Part shown: piece after piece, positions 1 to 8,379 of the stretch
Layout of the letters: each line of letters begins with the position of its first letter
How positions within the stretch are numbered: position 1 is the first letter of the stretch
Assembly: GCA_947503765.1 (NCBI GenBank)
Contig: CANNFA010000002.1
Coordinates: forward strand, 1 to 64,000
Source of the DNA: an uncultured Paracoccaceae bacterium
GTDB taxonomy: Bacteria > Pseudomonadota > Alphaproteobacteria > Rhodobacterales > Rhodobacteraceae
Length of the DNA stretch: 64,000 nt
Reading direction: 5' to 3'
Position numbers and translations under genes: made by a program
Notes under the pieces: generated by a model
What the model saw: only the letters and a program-made list of their open reading frames with translations
Told to the model about the DNA's origin: nothing
Database searches by the model: none

Positions 1-77
1 ATCCACATCAGTGTAAGCGGGTCATTTTTGGACGCCGATCACCCCGTTACGGGGTCAAAATTGCACGCCTGTTCACA
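1..77. mobile_element. IS21-family element end (partial)
   Basis: Two imperfect direct repeats, GGGTCATTTTTGGACGCC at 19-36 and GGGTCAAAATTGCACGCC at 52-69, lie 33 bp apart. Tandem copies of a GGGTCA...TTG...GCC type box close to the terminus are typical of IS21-family ends, where they act as transposase-binding sites. The sequence changes at about 75-78 (TTCACA) into IS66 tnpB coding sequence, so this is read as the terminus of an IS21 element that entered IS66. The rest of that element lies outside the window. The istAB genes are not visible, so the family call rests only on the repeats. Confidence 0.55.
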
Positions 78-78
78 C

Positions 79-330
79 GTATTGCGTCAGAAGCCGGCGA
101 GTGGGGCAGTGTTCGCGTTCCGGGGACGTCGTGGCGACAGGGTCAAGCTCCTTTACTGGGATGGCCAGGGCTTCTGTCTCTATTACAAGGTCTTGGAACG
201 GGGGCGATTTCCGTGGCCGACCACGACGAACGGGAGCATTCGTCTGACGTCGGCCCAGCTGGCCATGCTGTGGGAAGGAATCGACTGGCGGCGACCGGAC
301 TGGGGCGTGCCGCCTGCCCGGGTAGGGTGA
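79..330 (+). pseudogene. tnpB: IS66 accessory protein TnpB (Orf2), N-terminus lost
   Basis: The retained part covers the conserved C-terminal two thirds of IS66 TnpB: AVFAFRGRRGDRVKLLYWDG, then the LERGRFPWP and GIDWRRP motifs. About 83 residues are left of a family length near 110-120. The N-terminal part is missing because the coding sequence begins abruptly at the IS21-like end. An ATG at 28 would give a 100-residue frame, but its first 17 codons come from the IS21 end. TnpB is needed for IS66 transposition although its biochemical role is unclear. Confidence 0.8.
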
Positions 331-391
331 TTACCCCTCTGTAATTGCTGGTTTTTGTGGCGCCTGATCTGCACGCGTGGTATCCACGATC

Positions 392-2013
392 ATGTCCGAT
401 GACGCCAAGCCATTGCCGAATGATCCCGCCGTTCTGAAGGCGATGATCGCGGCCTTGCAGGCGGAAAACCAGAAGATGTCGGCCAGTCTGCGGGCGCATG
501 ATCTGCTGGTCCAGGCGCTGCGCGTGCGCATCGCCAAGCTGCAAAAGCAGAAGTTCGGGCCGAGCTCGGAAAAGATCGAGCGCGAGATCGAACAGCTCGA
601 ACTGGCGCTGGAAGACTTGCAGGTAGCCCTGGCCGAGGCGGAGGACACGCCCCCGGATGACGAGGACGCGCCGGACACCGAAGACCAGGTCCCTGCAACT
701 GCCGAGCCCAGGCAGCGCCGCCACCCGAAGGTGTCCGAGGATACGCCGCGCGAACGCCGTGAACTCGATCCTGGCGACAGCTGCCGGGACTGCGGCGGCG
801 ATCTGCGTGTGGTCGGCGAAGACGTCAGCGAGTTGATCGACATGATCGCGGCGCAGCTGAAGGTAATCGAGATCGCGCGGGTCAAGAAATCCTGCCGACG
901 CTGCGAAAGGATGGTCCAGGAGCCTGCGCCGAGCCGTCCCATTCCGCGGAGCACGGCGGGCCCGAACCTACTGGCTTACGTGCTTACCTCCAAGTTCGAC
1001 GACCACGTGCCGCTCTACAGACAGAACGAGATCTTCGCCCGCATGGGGCCGACATTCCGGACACGACCCTGGTGGACTGGTGCGGCGGCGCGATGAAGAC
1101 GCTGGCACCACTGATCGAGAAGATCGAAGCCGATGCCATGTCCAGCGATCTGCTCCATGCTGATGATACCCCGATCCGCGTGCTCGACCGCTCTCTACGG
1201 GTCAAGGGGCTGGGCAAGGGTGTCAAGCAGCGCCGGATCTGGACCTATGTGCGTGATCAGCGGCCTTGGGCAGGCCAGGACCCGCCGGGCGCAGTCTACT
1301 ACTTCTCGCCCAACCGAAAGGGTGAACATCCCCGAAAGCATCTCGCCCGCAGCAGCGGTATCCTTCAGGCCGACGCCTATACCGGCTTCAAGGAACTTTA
1401 CGAGCGGCAGACCGGTGGCACCGCGCAGTTCCGTGAGGCGGCGTGCTGGGCGCATCTGCGCCGCGATTTCCACGACGTCTGGACCTCGGACAAATCAGGG
1501 ATCGCGAAGGAGGCTCTCGACCGGATCGGCAAGCTCTACGACATCGAGCGCCAGATCGTCGGCCGACCAGCCGAGGTTCGGCGCGCCGTCCGGCAGGAGA
1601 AGAGCAAGCCCAAAGTCGACGCCTTCCATGCCTGGGCCGAGCAGCAACTGACCCGCATTTCGGGCAAGAGCGATCTGGCCAAGGCCTTCCGCTACGGGCT
1701 GAACCGCTGGCCCTCGTTCACACTGTTTCTCGACGACGGGCGCGTGGCCATCGACAACAATCCCGCGGAACGCGGTATGCGGCCGATCGGTGTCGGCCGC
1801 CGCAACTGGCTCTTCGCCGGCTCGGATACCGGCGGCGAAACCCTCGCCCGCGCCATGACCCTGATCGAGACGGCCAAGATGAATGGCCTCGACCCGCAGG
1901 CCTACCTGGCCGATGTCCTCGATCGCATCCACGATCACAAGATAAACCGGCTGACAGAATTGCTGCCATGGAACTGGACACCCGCGGCCCAGCCACACAG
2001 CGAGGCCGCGTGA
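392..2013 (+). pseudogene. tnpC: IS66 transposase TnpC, frameshifted
   Basis: This is the DDE transposase of IS66. The N-terminal part has a leucine-rich coiled coil with QKFGPSSEKIE and a zinc-binding segment (CRDCGG...CRRCE). The C-terminal part carries the catalytic region (HADDTPI, DAYTGF, NNPAERGMRP) and the usual end NRLTELLPWNW. The two halves lie in different frames. At 1043-1050 the codons run ATG-GGG-CC where ATG-GGN-GCC is expected, a one-base deletion. The downstream frame resumes at 1048 as ADIPDTTLVDWC. An ATG at 392 is preferred over the GTG at 377. Confidence 0.85.
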
Positions 2014-2309
2014 TGGCAGCAACGACCTAAGTCTGCTCCATCGCCCTCGTGGCCAGCCGACTGGGCGAGAACCCCGGGCTTCTCGAGGCCATCGTCAGCA
2101 ACGACGACAACCTCTCCTATGGCAATATCGTCAGCGTTCATATCGGGCCGGATGATTATATCACGGCGCTCGCCGACGATGGCGCCCACGAACTGCGCGA
2201 AATGCTCGCATCCGCACGCGTGTCCGTCGAAGAGTGACACAGCTTCCTCGATGACTTCGTCGCCGAGCCCGACATCATCGCCCGCGCCAAGGATCAGCCG
2301 CTGCGGTAG
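2013..2309 (+). pseudogene. IS66-associated small ORF with two in-frame stops
   Basis: An ATG at 2013 overlaps the tnpC stop (TGATG). The frame then continues to TAG at 2307-2309 with coherent protein-like sequence on both sides of two stops, TAA at 2028-2030 and TGA at 2235-2237. The open middle part starts ASRLGENPGLLEAIVSNDD and the part after the second stop reads HSFLDDFVAEPDIIARAKDQ. The second stop probably replaces a Trp codon (TGG to TGA). A protein of about 98 residues can be reconstructed. Small ORFs behind tnpC occur in some IS66 copies. No function is known to me. Confidence 0.5.
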
Positions 2310-2324
2310 AAATCGGGCGCTTAC
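2308..2324 (-). repeat. probable IS66 right terminal inverted repeat
   Basis: Read on the minus strand the segment begins GTAAGCGCCCGATTTCT, which fits the GTAAGCG start usual for IS66 termini. It lies immediately after the last coding remnant. The left partner is not available for comparison. Confidence 0.45.
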
Positions 2325-2745
2325 ACCGCTTCCATGCCTCCCGGCGCCTCAGCCAGTTCTCAGCCCAGCCCGCATAACCCTCGAAAACAACGGAAAAATC
2401 CGGCCGCAGCCGGATGGGTAGAACCGTTTCTCAAGGGCAAGTGGCGGATCAAAGAGGATTCGAACCATCGAGACGGTGGTCGGATACCAGCCGCGGCCCG
2501 CTTCTAACTGAATACTACCTCAGTCGAGCATCAGTTTACAGCAACGATACCGATGAGATGCGGCAACATATTGCTACGGGCAACGGCGCACATGGTCTCA
2601 CCATCATATCGCGGCAATGAAGAGGGCCAAAAAGCGATGTGCAGCCTACCCGCGCGACCAGACGATAAAAGGTGGACACGAAGGTAGATAGTTCTCAAAG
2701 CGCCTTCAGAAAGCTGAATAATAATAAGGTATTGCGTTGGCTTAA
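2325..2745. other. intergenic stretch without a recognisable gene
   Basis: About 420 bp between the IS66 remnant and tRNA-Phe. One 68-codon frame (2414-2620) exists but has no recognisable protein character and no good ribosome binding site. Base composition is visibly lower in GC from about 2500 to 2745 than in the core genes. It may be flanking debris from the mobile-element insertions; nothing definite is seen. Confidence 0.4.
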
Positions 2746-2820
2746 TGGTGCCCGGGGGCGGAATCGAACCACCGACACGAGGATTTTCAATCCACTGCTC
2801 TACCCCTGAGCTACCCGGGC
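2746..2820 (-). tRNA. tRNA-Phe (anticodon GAA)
   Basis: On the minus strand a 75-nt cloverleaf can be folded. The acceptor stem GCCCGGG pairs with CCCGGGC and is followed by A and an encoded CCA. The D-arm contains GCTCAGGGGTAGAGC, the anticodon loop TTGAAAA sits in a GGA/TCC-type stem, and the T-arm contains GGTTCGATTCC. The anticodon is GAA. It lies downstream of the RNase E/G gene on the same strand and borders the insertion-sequence region. Confidence 0.95.
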
Positions 2821-2921
2821 ACGGGTGAGCGGTGTCCGCTCGGGTCGCTGTTCTCTATAACCGACGCGGCAGGCTGTCCAGTGGGCGAGGATGATTTTTC
2901 CGGCGGCGGCTGCCCTGTGGG

Positions 2922-3947
2922 TCAGCGGGGCACGAGTGGCGCGCGTTCGCGTTTGCGTTGCAATTCGAAATGGCCTAGCGGCGTCCAGCCGGCCAGCGCG
3001 GTGTCCACCGGGTCGGCGCGGAATGCGGCCTTGAGCGATGTCTCCAGCTGCCGCCGGTCCTTCTTGGCCGCAGGTGCGAAATCCAGCGTGATCTGACCGC
3101 CAAGCCCGCGGCAACGCAGCAGGCGGGGCAGGGCGCGGATCAACGAGAGGTTCGCCTTGAGGCCGGCTGCCGGCGAGGTGTCGCCGCCGGTATTCACGTC
3201 CACGGCCACCAGCGCGCGGGTCGGTTCGACAAACGCGTAGGCGCCGCCGGCAAGCTCTACCCGCGCATCCAGCTGGGCGTCGATCATTGCCTCGATCCCG
3301 TGATCGGCGAAGGCATTCGCGCCATCGGCCAGTATGTCCGGCAGCGGCCAGTCGCGCCACGCCGCGGCATGCGCGTCGGGGCCGTCCATCAGCAGTGCGG
3401 GCGTCTTGCCATCGGCATCCGACAGCACCTGCGCCGCGGCGGCCAGGGTGCGGTCGATATCGTCGGCCACATCGCCCGGATCTGCGCTTTCGGCCTGCGA
3501 GCGCAAGATCAGGCCGGTTCCTTCGGGCACGCGGTCCGTGCCCAGCGCGGCCAGTTCCGCGCGCAGATCCTCGTCGCGAATCCGGCGAGAGACATTCACG
3601 CCCGGCGCGTCGGGGGTGACGATGCAGAAGCGGCTCTTGAACAGAAGGCGGGAGGAGACGGGCGCGGCCTTGCCCGGCTCGGCGAAGGTGGCGACCTGCA
3701 CCAGCAGCGGTTGACCGGGGCGCAGCCCGCGTGCCTGTCGCAGGAAACCGCGCGCGCCGCCAGACAGGCGGACCGTCACGCCGCCCTGACCCTTCATGGG
3801 CCGGTCGGCAATGGCGCGGTGGATCGCGCCGGGGCGCGGCACATCGCCGTCCGGGTCGACCAGCAGGTCGTCGAGCTGCCCGTCCACGACATGCGCCGCC
3901 GCACGGCGGCCCCGCCATTGCCCAAGGGCGATCACGCTGCCTTTCAT
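2922..3947 (-). CDS. ribonuclease E/G family protein (short form)
   Basis: 341-residue member of the RNase E/G family, endonucleases that act on rRNA precursors and mRNA. The catalytic core is visible in [13 protein letters not shown] and [10 protein letters not shown], which hold the two acidic metal ligands of the family. It is short, without the N-terminal S1 domain or C-terminal scaffold of E. coli RNase E, as is common in Rhodobacteraceae. The start is the ATG overlapping the maf stop (ATGA at 3944-3947), so the two are translationally coupled. The small zinc-ribbon gene yacG that often follows is not seen here; tRNA-Phe follows instead. Confidence 0.85.
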   Translation of the reverse strand: MKGSVIALGQWRGRRAAAHVVDGQLDDLLVDPDGDVPRPGAIHRAIADRPMKGQGGVTVRLSGGARGFLRQARGLRPGQPLLVQVATFAEPGKAAPVSSRLLFKSRFCIVTPDAPGVNVSRRIRDEDLRAELAALGTDRVPEGTGLILRSQAESADPGDVADDIDRTLAAAAQVLSDADGKTPALLMDGPDAHAAAWRDWPLPDILADGANAFADHGIEAMIDAQLDARVELAGGAYAFVEPTRALVAVDVNTGGDTSPAAGLKANLSLIRALPRLLRCRGLGGQITLDFAPAAKKDRRQLETSLKAAFRADPVDTALAGWTPLGHFELQRKRERAPLVPR

Positions 3948-4519
3948 TCCTGTCTCCAGACCGGCCATCCGGCGGCCGCCAGCAGCATCGCGGTCTCGTA
4001 CACCGGCAAACCGACCACCGCAGTATAGGATCCCTGGATCCACGGGATGAACGCCCCGGCTGGTCCCTGGATGGCATAGCCGCCGGCCTTGCCCTGCCAG
4101 TCGCCGGTGGCGAGATAGCCGTTTACTTCCGTATCCGACAGCCTTTTGAACCGAACCGCGGTGACCACGTCGCGCTCGCGGACGGTGCCGCCCCGTTTGA
4201 CCGCCAGCGCGGTGATCACCCGGTGCCGACGCCCGGACAGCGCGAAAAGAAAGGCCGCCGCTTCACCCGCATCCGACGGCTTGCCGAGAATGCGGCGCCC
4301 CAGCGCCACGGTGGTGTCGGCGCACAGGATCACGTCGTCCGGCCCGCCTTGCAGGGCGGCCGCCTTGGCGGCCGCGATGCGGCGGCAATAGGCACGGGGC
4401 AATTCACCCGGCTCGGGGGTCTCGTCCACCTCGGGCGCGCGTACCTCGTCCGGCACCACCCCGAGCTGCGCCAGAAGCTCGCGCCGCCGCGGACTGCCGG
4501 AGCCGAGGATCAGACGCAT
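3944..4519 (-). CDS. maf: Maf family nucleoside triphosphate pyrophosphatase
   Basis: 191-residue Maf/YhdE/YceF-type enzyme that hydrolyses nucleoside triphosphates, often non-canonical or methylated ones, and has been linked to septum control. The N-terminal signature [16 protein letters not shown] and the later [16 protein letters not shown] (metal and substrate site) are clear. The ATG at 4519 is chosen because it places the signature at the N-terminus. A TTG five codons upstream (4534) is possible but less likely. It lies between infA and the RNase E/G gene and overlaps the latter by 4 bp. Confidence 0.9.
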   Translation of the reverse strand: MRLILGSGSPRRRELLAQLGVVPDEVRAPEVDETPEPGELPRAYCRRIAAAKAAALQGGPDDVILCADTTVALGRRILGKPSDAGEAAAFLFALSGRRHRVITALAVKRGGTVRERDVVTAVRFKRLSDTEVNGYLATGDWQGKAGGYAIQGPAGAFIPWIQGSYTAVVGLPVYETAMLLAAAGWPVWRQE

Positions 4520-4654
4520 GCCGTCCCGCAACACGGTCCGGGGGCATCTTCATCCTGGCAAATAAACTCGGGGGAGCGCGAGGGGCCGCGCCCCTTGGCG
4601 GAACGGATCGCAAAAGCGATCCGAAACCTTCGGAACCCGGCCCGCATGATGGGC

Positions 4655-4873
4655 CTATTTGAACCGATAGTTGATCCGGCCCTTGGTCAGGTCGTAGGGC
4701 GTCATCTCGACCTGCACCTTGTCACCGGCAAGAACCCGGATCCGGTTCTTGCGCATCTTTCCTGCCGTATGCGCGATGATCTCATGGCCGTTTTCCAGCT
4801 CGACCTTGAACGTCGCGTTCGGCAGGAGCTCCTTCACGACGCCGGGGAATTCGAGCAGTTCTTCCTTGGCCAT
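4655..4873 (-). CDS. infA: translation initiation factor IF-1
   Basis: 72-residue OB-fold protein that binds the 30S A-site during initiation. The sequence runs [20 protein letters not shown] at the start through [15 protein letters not shown] to [13 protein letters not shown], the full IF-1 length and almost invariant across the family. It is the first gene of the infA-maf-RNase set on the minus strand and is divergent from hisD, with 216 bp between the two starts. Confidence 0.98.
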   Translation of the reverse strand: MAKEELLEFPGVVKELLPNATFKVELENGHEIIAHTAGKMRKNRIRVLAGDKVQVEMTPYDLTKGRINYRFK

Positions 4874-5089
4874 GGTCACTCCGTCTCTGCGGCCCGCCTG
4901 AGTGCGGGCGACGTCTAGATGCGCCCATTCGCGCGGTTTTTCAAGGTCCGACGCGCATCTGGTGTGGTTTTCATGCCATTTCGGCGAATGGCGTATTGCC
5001 GCGCCCGGGCGGCGGGCGGGGTGCGGGGCGCGCAACCGCTTGGCAGCCGCCGCCGCCGCCGCTATTCAGGTCCGACCGAGGGAGACGCC

Positions 5090-6403
5090 ATGCCGACAAT
5101 CCTGTCCACCGAAGACGCCGATTTCGAAACGCGCTTTACCGAGCTTCTGTCCACGAAACGCGAGGACAGCCCCGACGTCGACGAGACCGTCCGCGCGATC
5201 ATCGACGATGTGCGCGCCCGCGGCGATGCGGCGGTGATCGAGCTGACCGAGCGCTTCGACCGGATCCGGCTGTCGCCCGAAACGCTGGCCTTTTCGGATG
5301 ACGAGATCGAAGCGGAATGCGCCCGCGTGCCGGACGCCGAACGGGCCGCGCTGGAACTTGCGGCAGAACGGATCCGCGACTACCACGCGCACCAGTTTCC
5401 GAACGACGAAAGCTGGACCGACGAGGCGGGCGTGACGCTGGGCTGGCGCTGGACGCCGGTGGCATCCGCGGGGCTCTACGTGCCGGGGGGGCTGGCCTCC
5501 TATCCATCCTCGATGCTGATGAACGCGCTGCCGGCGCAGGTGGCGGGTGTACCCCGTCTGGCGATGTGCGCGCCGACGCCGGACGGCAAGGTCAATCCGC
5601 TGGTCCTGCTGGCGGCGCGCCTGTCGGGCGTGGACAAGGTGTACCGGATCGGCGGCGCGCAGGCGATCGCGGCCATGGCCTACGGCACCGAAACCATCGC
5701 CCCGGTCGACAAGATCACCGGCCCCGGCAACGCCTTTGTCGCCGCGGCAAAGCGTCGGGTGTTCGGCAAGGTCGGGATCGACATGATCGCCGGCCCGTCC
5801 GAGATTCTGGTGATCGCCGACCGGCACAACGATCCCGACTGGATCGCGCTGGACCTGCTGAGCCAGGCCGAACATGACGAAAGCGCCCAGTCGATCCTGC
5901 TTACGGACGACGCCGATTTCGCCCGCGCTGTCGTGGCGGCGGTCGAGGCACGGCTGACGACGCTGGAGCGGCGGGTCATCGCCGGCGCAAGCTGGCGCAA
6001 CCATGGTGCCGTGATCGTGGTGCGCGATCTGGCAGAGGCGGCAGAGCTGTCCGACCGCATCGCGCCCGAACATCTGGAAATCTGCTGCGAGGATGCCGAG
6101 GCGATGGTCGAGGATATCCGGCATGCCGGCGCGATCTTTGTCGGACGCTGGACGCCCGAGGCGATCGGCGACTATGTCGGCGGGCCGAACCACGTCCTGC
6201 CCACGGCGCGTTCCGCCCGGTTCTCCTCGGGGCTGTCGGTGCTCGATTTCATGAAACGCAGCACCCTGTCGCAGGTCACCCCCGAGGCCCTGCGCGCCAT
6301 CGGTCCCGCCGCCGAAACGCTGGCCCGCTCGGAATCGCTCCAGGCGCACGGCCTGTCGGTGCGCGCCCGGCTGGACCGGCTGAACGCGGAGGAGGAGGAA
6401 TGA
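5090..6403 (+). CDS. hisD: histidinol dehydrogenase
   Basis: 437-residue zinc enzyme that oxidises L-histidinol to L-histidine in two NAD-dependent steps, the last stage of histidine synthesis. Family motifs are present: VPGGLASYPSS, ITGPGNAFVAAAKR, IAGPSEILVIAD, SQAEHDESAQ with Zn-ligand Gln and His, and GGPNHVLPT. The ATG at 5090 follows a GGGAGA ribosome binding site. The ORF could open farther upstream, but that part is not HisD-like. Its stop overlaps the next gene by ATGA (6400-6403). Confidence 0.97.
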   Translation: MPTILSTEDADFETRFTELLSTKREDSPDVDETVRAIIDDVRARGDAAVIELTERFDRIRLSPETLAFSDDEIEAECARVPDAERAALELAAERIRDYHAHQFPNDESWTDEAGVTLGWRWTPVASAGLYVPGGLASYPSSMLMNALPAQVAGVPRLAMCAPTPDGKVNPLVLLAARLSGVDKVYRIGGAQAIAAMAYGTETIAPVDKITGPGNAFVAAAKRRVFGKVGIDMIAGPSEILVIADRHNDPDWIALDLLSQAEHDESAQSILLTDDADFARAVVAAVEARLTTLERRVIAGASWRNHGAVIVVRDLAEAAELSDRIAPEHLEICCEDAEAMVEDIRHAGAIFVGRWTPEAIGDYVGGPNHVLPTARSARFSSGLSVLDFMKRSTLSQVTPEALRAIGPAAETLARSESLQAHGLSVRARLDRLNAEEEE

Positions 6404-7305
6404 CAAAAGGCCGTTCTCTGGAGCTGTTCTTTATTGATGGAAATCCTGACGGCATGCTGACGGCCGAGGTTTTCAACTGGACTGGCCATATCCTCGTGGC
6501 TCCCCGCGTTAAGATCAAGGATGCTCTCGCAAGAAAGGAAGCAAAGCATACCGGCGTATATGTCCTCTTGGGCGATCAGGGCGGCGACTCCCTAGCCTAT
6601 ATTGGAGAGGGCGAGGATGTTTCAAATCGCATTCGAAACCATGATAGCGCCAAAGACTGGTGGGGTAAGGCAATCATTATTACGTCGGCGGCAGATAACC
6701 TTCATAAGGCACACGTTAAGTACCTGGAATCACGTCTTATCGAGATGGCCAGTGCGGTTTCTGCGATAAAACTGGAAAACGGGACCGTCCCGGCGCGCAG
6801 CAGTCTTTCCGAAGCGGCTCGTGCGAATATGGAAGAATTCCTGGGTACCTTGCACATTGTTCTACCGGCCTTGGGCATCACGATCTTTCAGAACAAGACA
6901 CGCCCCAGCCACGATTTGGCGCAATCTTCGGACCGCATTTCGCCCCGGTTCGTGTTGGAGACACCAAAGCACAGCGTCAATGCGATTGCCGAACTGCGGG
7001 GCGCGGAATTCGTGGTCCTGAAGGGATCGACCGCCCGGCAGGAATGGGCTTCCAAGGCGCATACGCAGCATGGATACAAGCAACTCCATGACGAGTTGGT
7101 CGCCAACGGTGTGTTGGATTGCTCGACCATGCCGGCCCGATTTTCGGAAAACTACGCGTTCAACAGTCCCAGTGCGGCGGCAGCCATAATCAACGGCCGA
7201 TCCGCAAACGGAAGGCTGGAATGGAGGCTTGAAAGCGACGGCCGAACATTCAAGGAATGGGAAATGGCGCAGCTATCATTGCTTGATGGCGAGGCGGCAC
7301 AGTGA
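6400..7305 (+). CDS. GIY-YIG nuclease-like protein with DUF4357 domain
   Basis: 301-residue protein. Around residues 45-80, TGVYVLLGDQ...LAYIGEGEDVSNRIRNH resembles a GIY-YIG nuclease core (GVYVLLG for GIY, AYIGEG for YIG, then a conserved Arg). Residues about 200-300 look like DUF4357 (FVVLKGSTARQEW, then SPSAAAAIINGRSANG...EW). Its GC content is visibly lower and its codon use more AT-rich than its neighbours, which suggests transfer. It is spliced between hisD and the UPF0262 gene with 4-bp overlaps at both ends (ATGA and GTGA). The biological role is unknown; the domain call is from motifs only. Confidence 0.7.
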   Translation: MTKGRSLELFFIDGNPDGMLTAEVFNWTGHILVAPRVKIKDALARKEAKHTGVYVLLGDQGGDSLAYIGEGEDVSNRIRNHDSAKDWWGKAIIITSAADNLHKAHVKYLESRLIEMASAVSAIKLENGTVPARSSLSEAARANMEEFLGTLHIVLPALGITIFQNKTRPSHDLAQSSDRISPRFVLETPKHSVNAIAELRGAEFVVLKGSTARQEWASKAHTQHGYKQLHDELVANGVLDCSTMPARFSENYAFNSPSAAAAIINGRSANGRLEWRLESDGRTFKEWEMAQLSLLDGEAAQ

Positions 7306-7790
7306 CCGCCGCCACGATGGACCTGCGTTCGGTCACGATCGACGACAGCGGCCTGCCCGCGCCCACGCCCGAGATCGAGCAGGAGCGGAAGGTGGCGATC
7401 TTCGATCTGCTGGAGGACAACTCGTTCCGGATTCCGGCCCGCGACGGCAAGGACATCCCGCCGCCACCCTATGACCTGGACCTGTGCATCCGCGACCGCA
7501 AGCTGGTGTTCGACCTGCGCGGCACGGCTGGGCAGGTGGCCGAATTCCAACTGTCGCTCGGCCCGTTCCGGCAGGCGGTCAAGGATTACTACCAGATCTG
7601 CGACAGCTACTTCGATGCCGTCAAGAAACTGCCGCCCAGCCAGATCGAGACCATCGACATGGCCCGGCGCGGCATCCACAACGAGGGCGCGCGCATCCTT
7701 CAGGAGCGGCTGGAGGGCAAGGCGGAGGTCGATATCGACACGGCGCGGCGGTTGTTCACCCTGATCTGCGTGCTGCACTGGGGAGGCTGA
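7302..7790 (+). CDS. UPF0262 family protein
   Basis: 162-residue member of UPF0262, an uncharacterised family kept in alphaproteobacteria beside hisD. Typical segments are VTIDDSGLPAPTPEIEQER, EDNSFRIP, YDLDLCIRDRKLVFDLR and the end LFTLICVLHWGG. The GTG at 7302 overlaps the preceding stop; an ATG at 7317 is the main alternative and would remove five residues. No biochemical function is known. It lies 4 bp before the phosphatase gene. Confidence 0.85.
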   Translation: MTAATMDLRSVTIDDSGLPAPTPEIEQERKVAIFDLLEDNSFRIPARDGKDIPPPPYDLDLCIRDRKLVFDLRGTAGQVAEFQLSLGPFRQAVKDYYQICDSYFDAVKKLPPSQIETIDMARRGIHNEGARILQERLEGKAEVDIDTARRLFTLICVLHWGG

Positions 7791-7794
7791 GCGC

Positions 7795-8256
7795 TTGACC
7801 GGCCTCCTGCCGTCCTCGGTGCTGTTCTGCTGCGATCACAATTCCGTCCGCTCGCCCATGGCCGAAGGGCTGATGAAACAGCGCTACGGTCACGACACCT
7901 ATGTACAATCGGCCGGGGTGCGCAACGACCTGGAGGTGGACGGTTTCGCCGTGACGGTCTGCCGCGAGCTTGGGGTGGAAATCGACCGCCACCGCTCGCG
8001 CAGCTTCGAGGAGATGATGCAGTGGGGCGATGATCTGTCCGGGTTCGACCTGATCGTCGCGCTGTCGCCGGCCAGCCAGCGGCAGGCGTTGGAACTGACG
8101 CGGCACTATCACCTCGATGTGGAATACTGGCCGGTGCTCGACCCGACCGGGCTGGGCCGCACGCGCGAGGACATCCTGGCCGCCTACCGGCAGACCCGCG
8201 ACCAGATCCGCGCCCGGATCGCGGCGCGGTTCGGCCCGCCGACGACAGAGGCTTGA
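7795..8256 (+). CDS. low-molecular-weight protein phosphatase family
   Basis: 153-residue member of the LMW protein-tyrosine/arginine phosphatase and arsenate reductase fold. The P-loop CDHNSVRS gives the CX5R signature at C13-R19, and VLDPTGLG near residue 120 supplies the general-acid Asp. TTG is the apparent start at 7795; the coding sequence begins 4 bp after the previous gene. Proteins at this position (hisD-UPF0262-phosphatase) are usually annotated as LMW phosphatases. The substrate cannot be told from sequence. Confidence 0.85.
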   Translation: MTGLLPSSVLFCCDHNSVRSPMAEGLMKQRYGHDTYVQSAGVRNDLEVDGFAVTVCRELGVEIDRHRSRSFEEMMQWGDDLSGFDLIVALSPASQRQALELTRHYHLDVEYWPVLDPTGLGRTREDILAAYRQTRDQIRARIAARFGPPTTEA

Positions 8257-8326
8257 ACGCGGCCCGCTTCCGCAGGACTTGCTTTGCCAGCGGCGCGCCG
8301 GGGCTGCAATATCTGCGCCACGGAAC

Positions 8327-8354
8327 GAAAAAGGCCGCACCCGAAGGCGCGGCC
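8327..8354 (-). terminator. rho-independent terminator of rpsD
   Basis: On the minus strand the 9-bp stem GGCCGCGCC/GGTGCGGCC (one G-T pair) has a TTCG tetraloop and is followed by TTTTTC. It starts 26 bp after the rpsD stop codon. Confidence 0.85.
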
Positions 8355-8379
8355 CGTGATTTGCGGCGCAAGGAACAGA

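Larger units (their letters stand above)
78..2324 (+). mobile_element. IS66-family element, truncated and decayed
   Basis: The element retains a 5'-truncated tnpB, a frameshifted tnpC and a broken accessory ORF, in IS66 order. tnpA and the left inverted repeat are missing, replaced by the IS21-like end. The right end is placed at 2324, where ...GGGCGCTTAC matches the usual IS66 terminal repeat read inward (GTAAGCGCCC). With three independent lesions it should be unable to transpose by itself. The exact right boundary is inferred from the terminal motif only. Confidence 0.75.

Noticed and set aside
13-19. GTAAGCG, resembling an IS66 left terminal repeat
   Set aside because: Only 7 bp and located inside the IS21-type end, so it is not accepted as the missing IS66 left end.
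2414-2620. 68-codon frame between IS66 and tRNA-Phe
   Set aside because: No recognisable family, no good ribosome binding site, and it lies in insertion debris.
8327-8354. Terminator for the hisD operon on the plus strand
   Set aside because: The T-run lies only on the minus-strand side, so it is assigned to rpsD.
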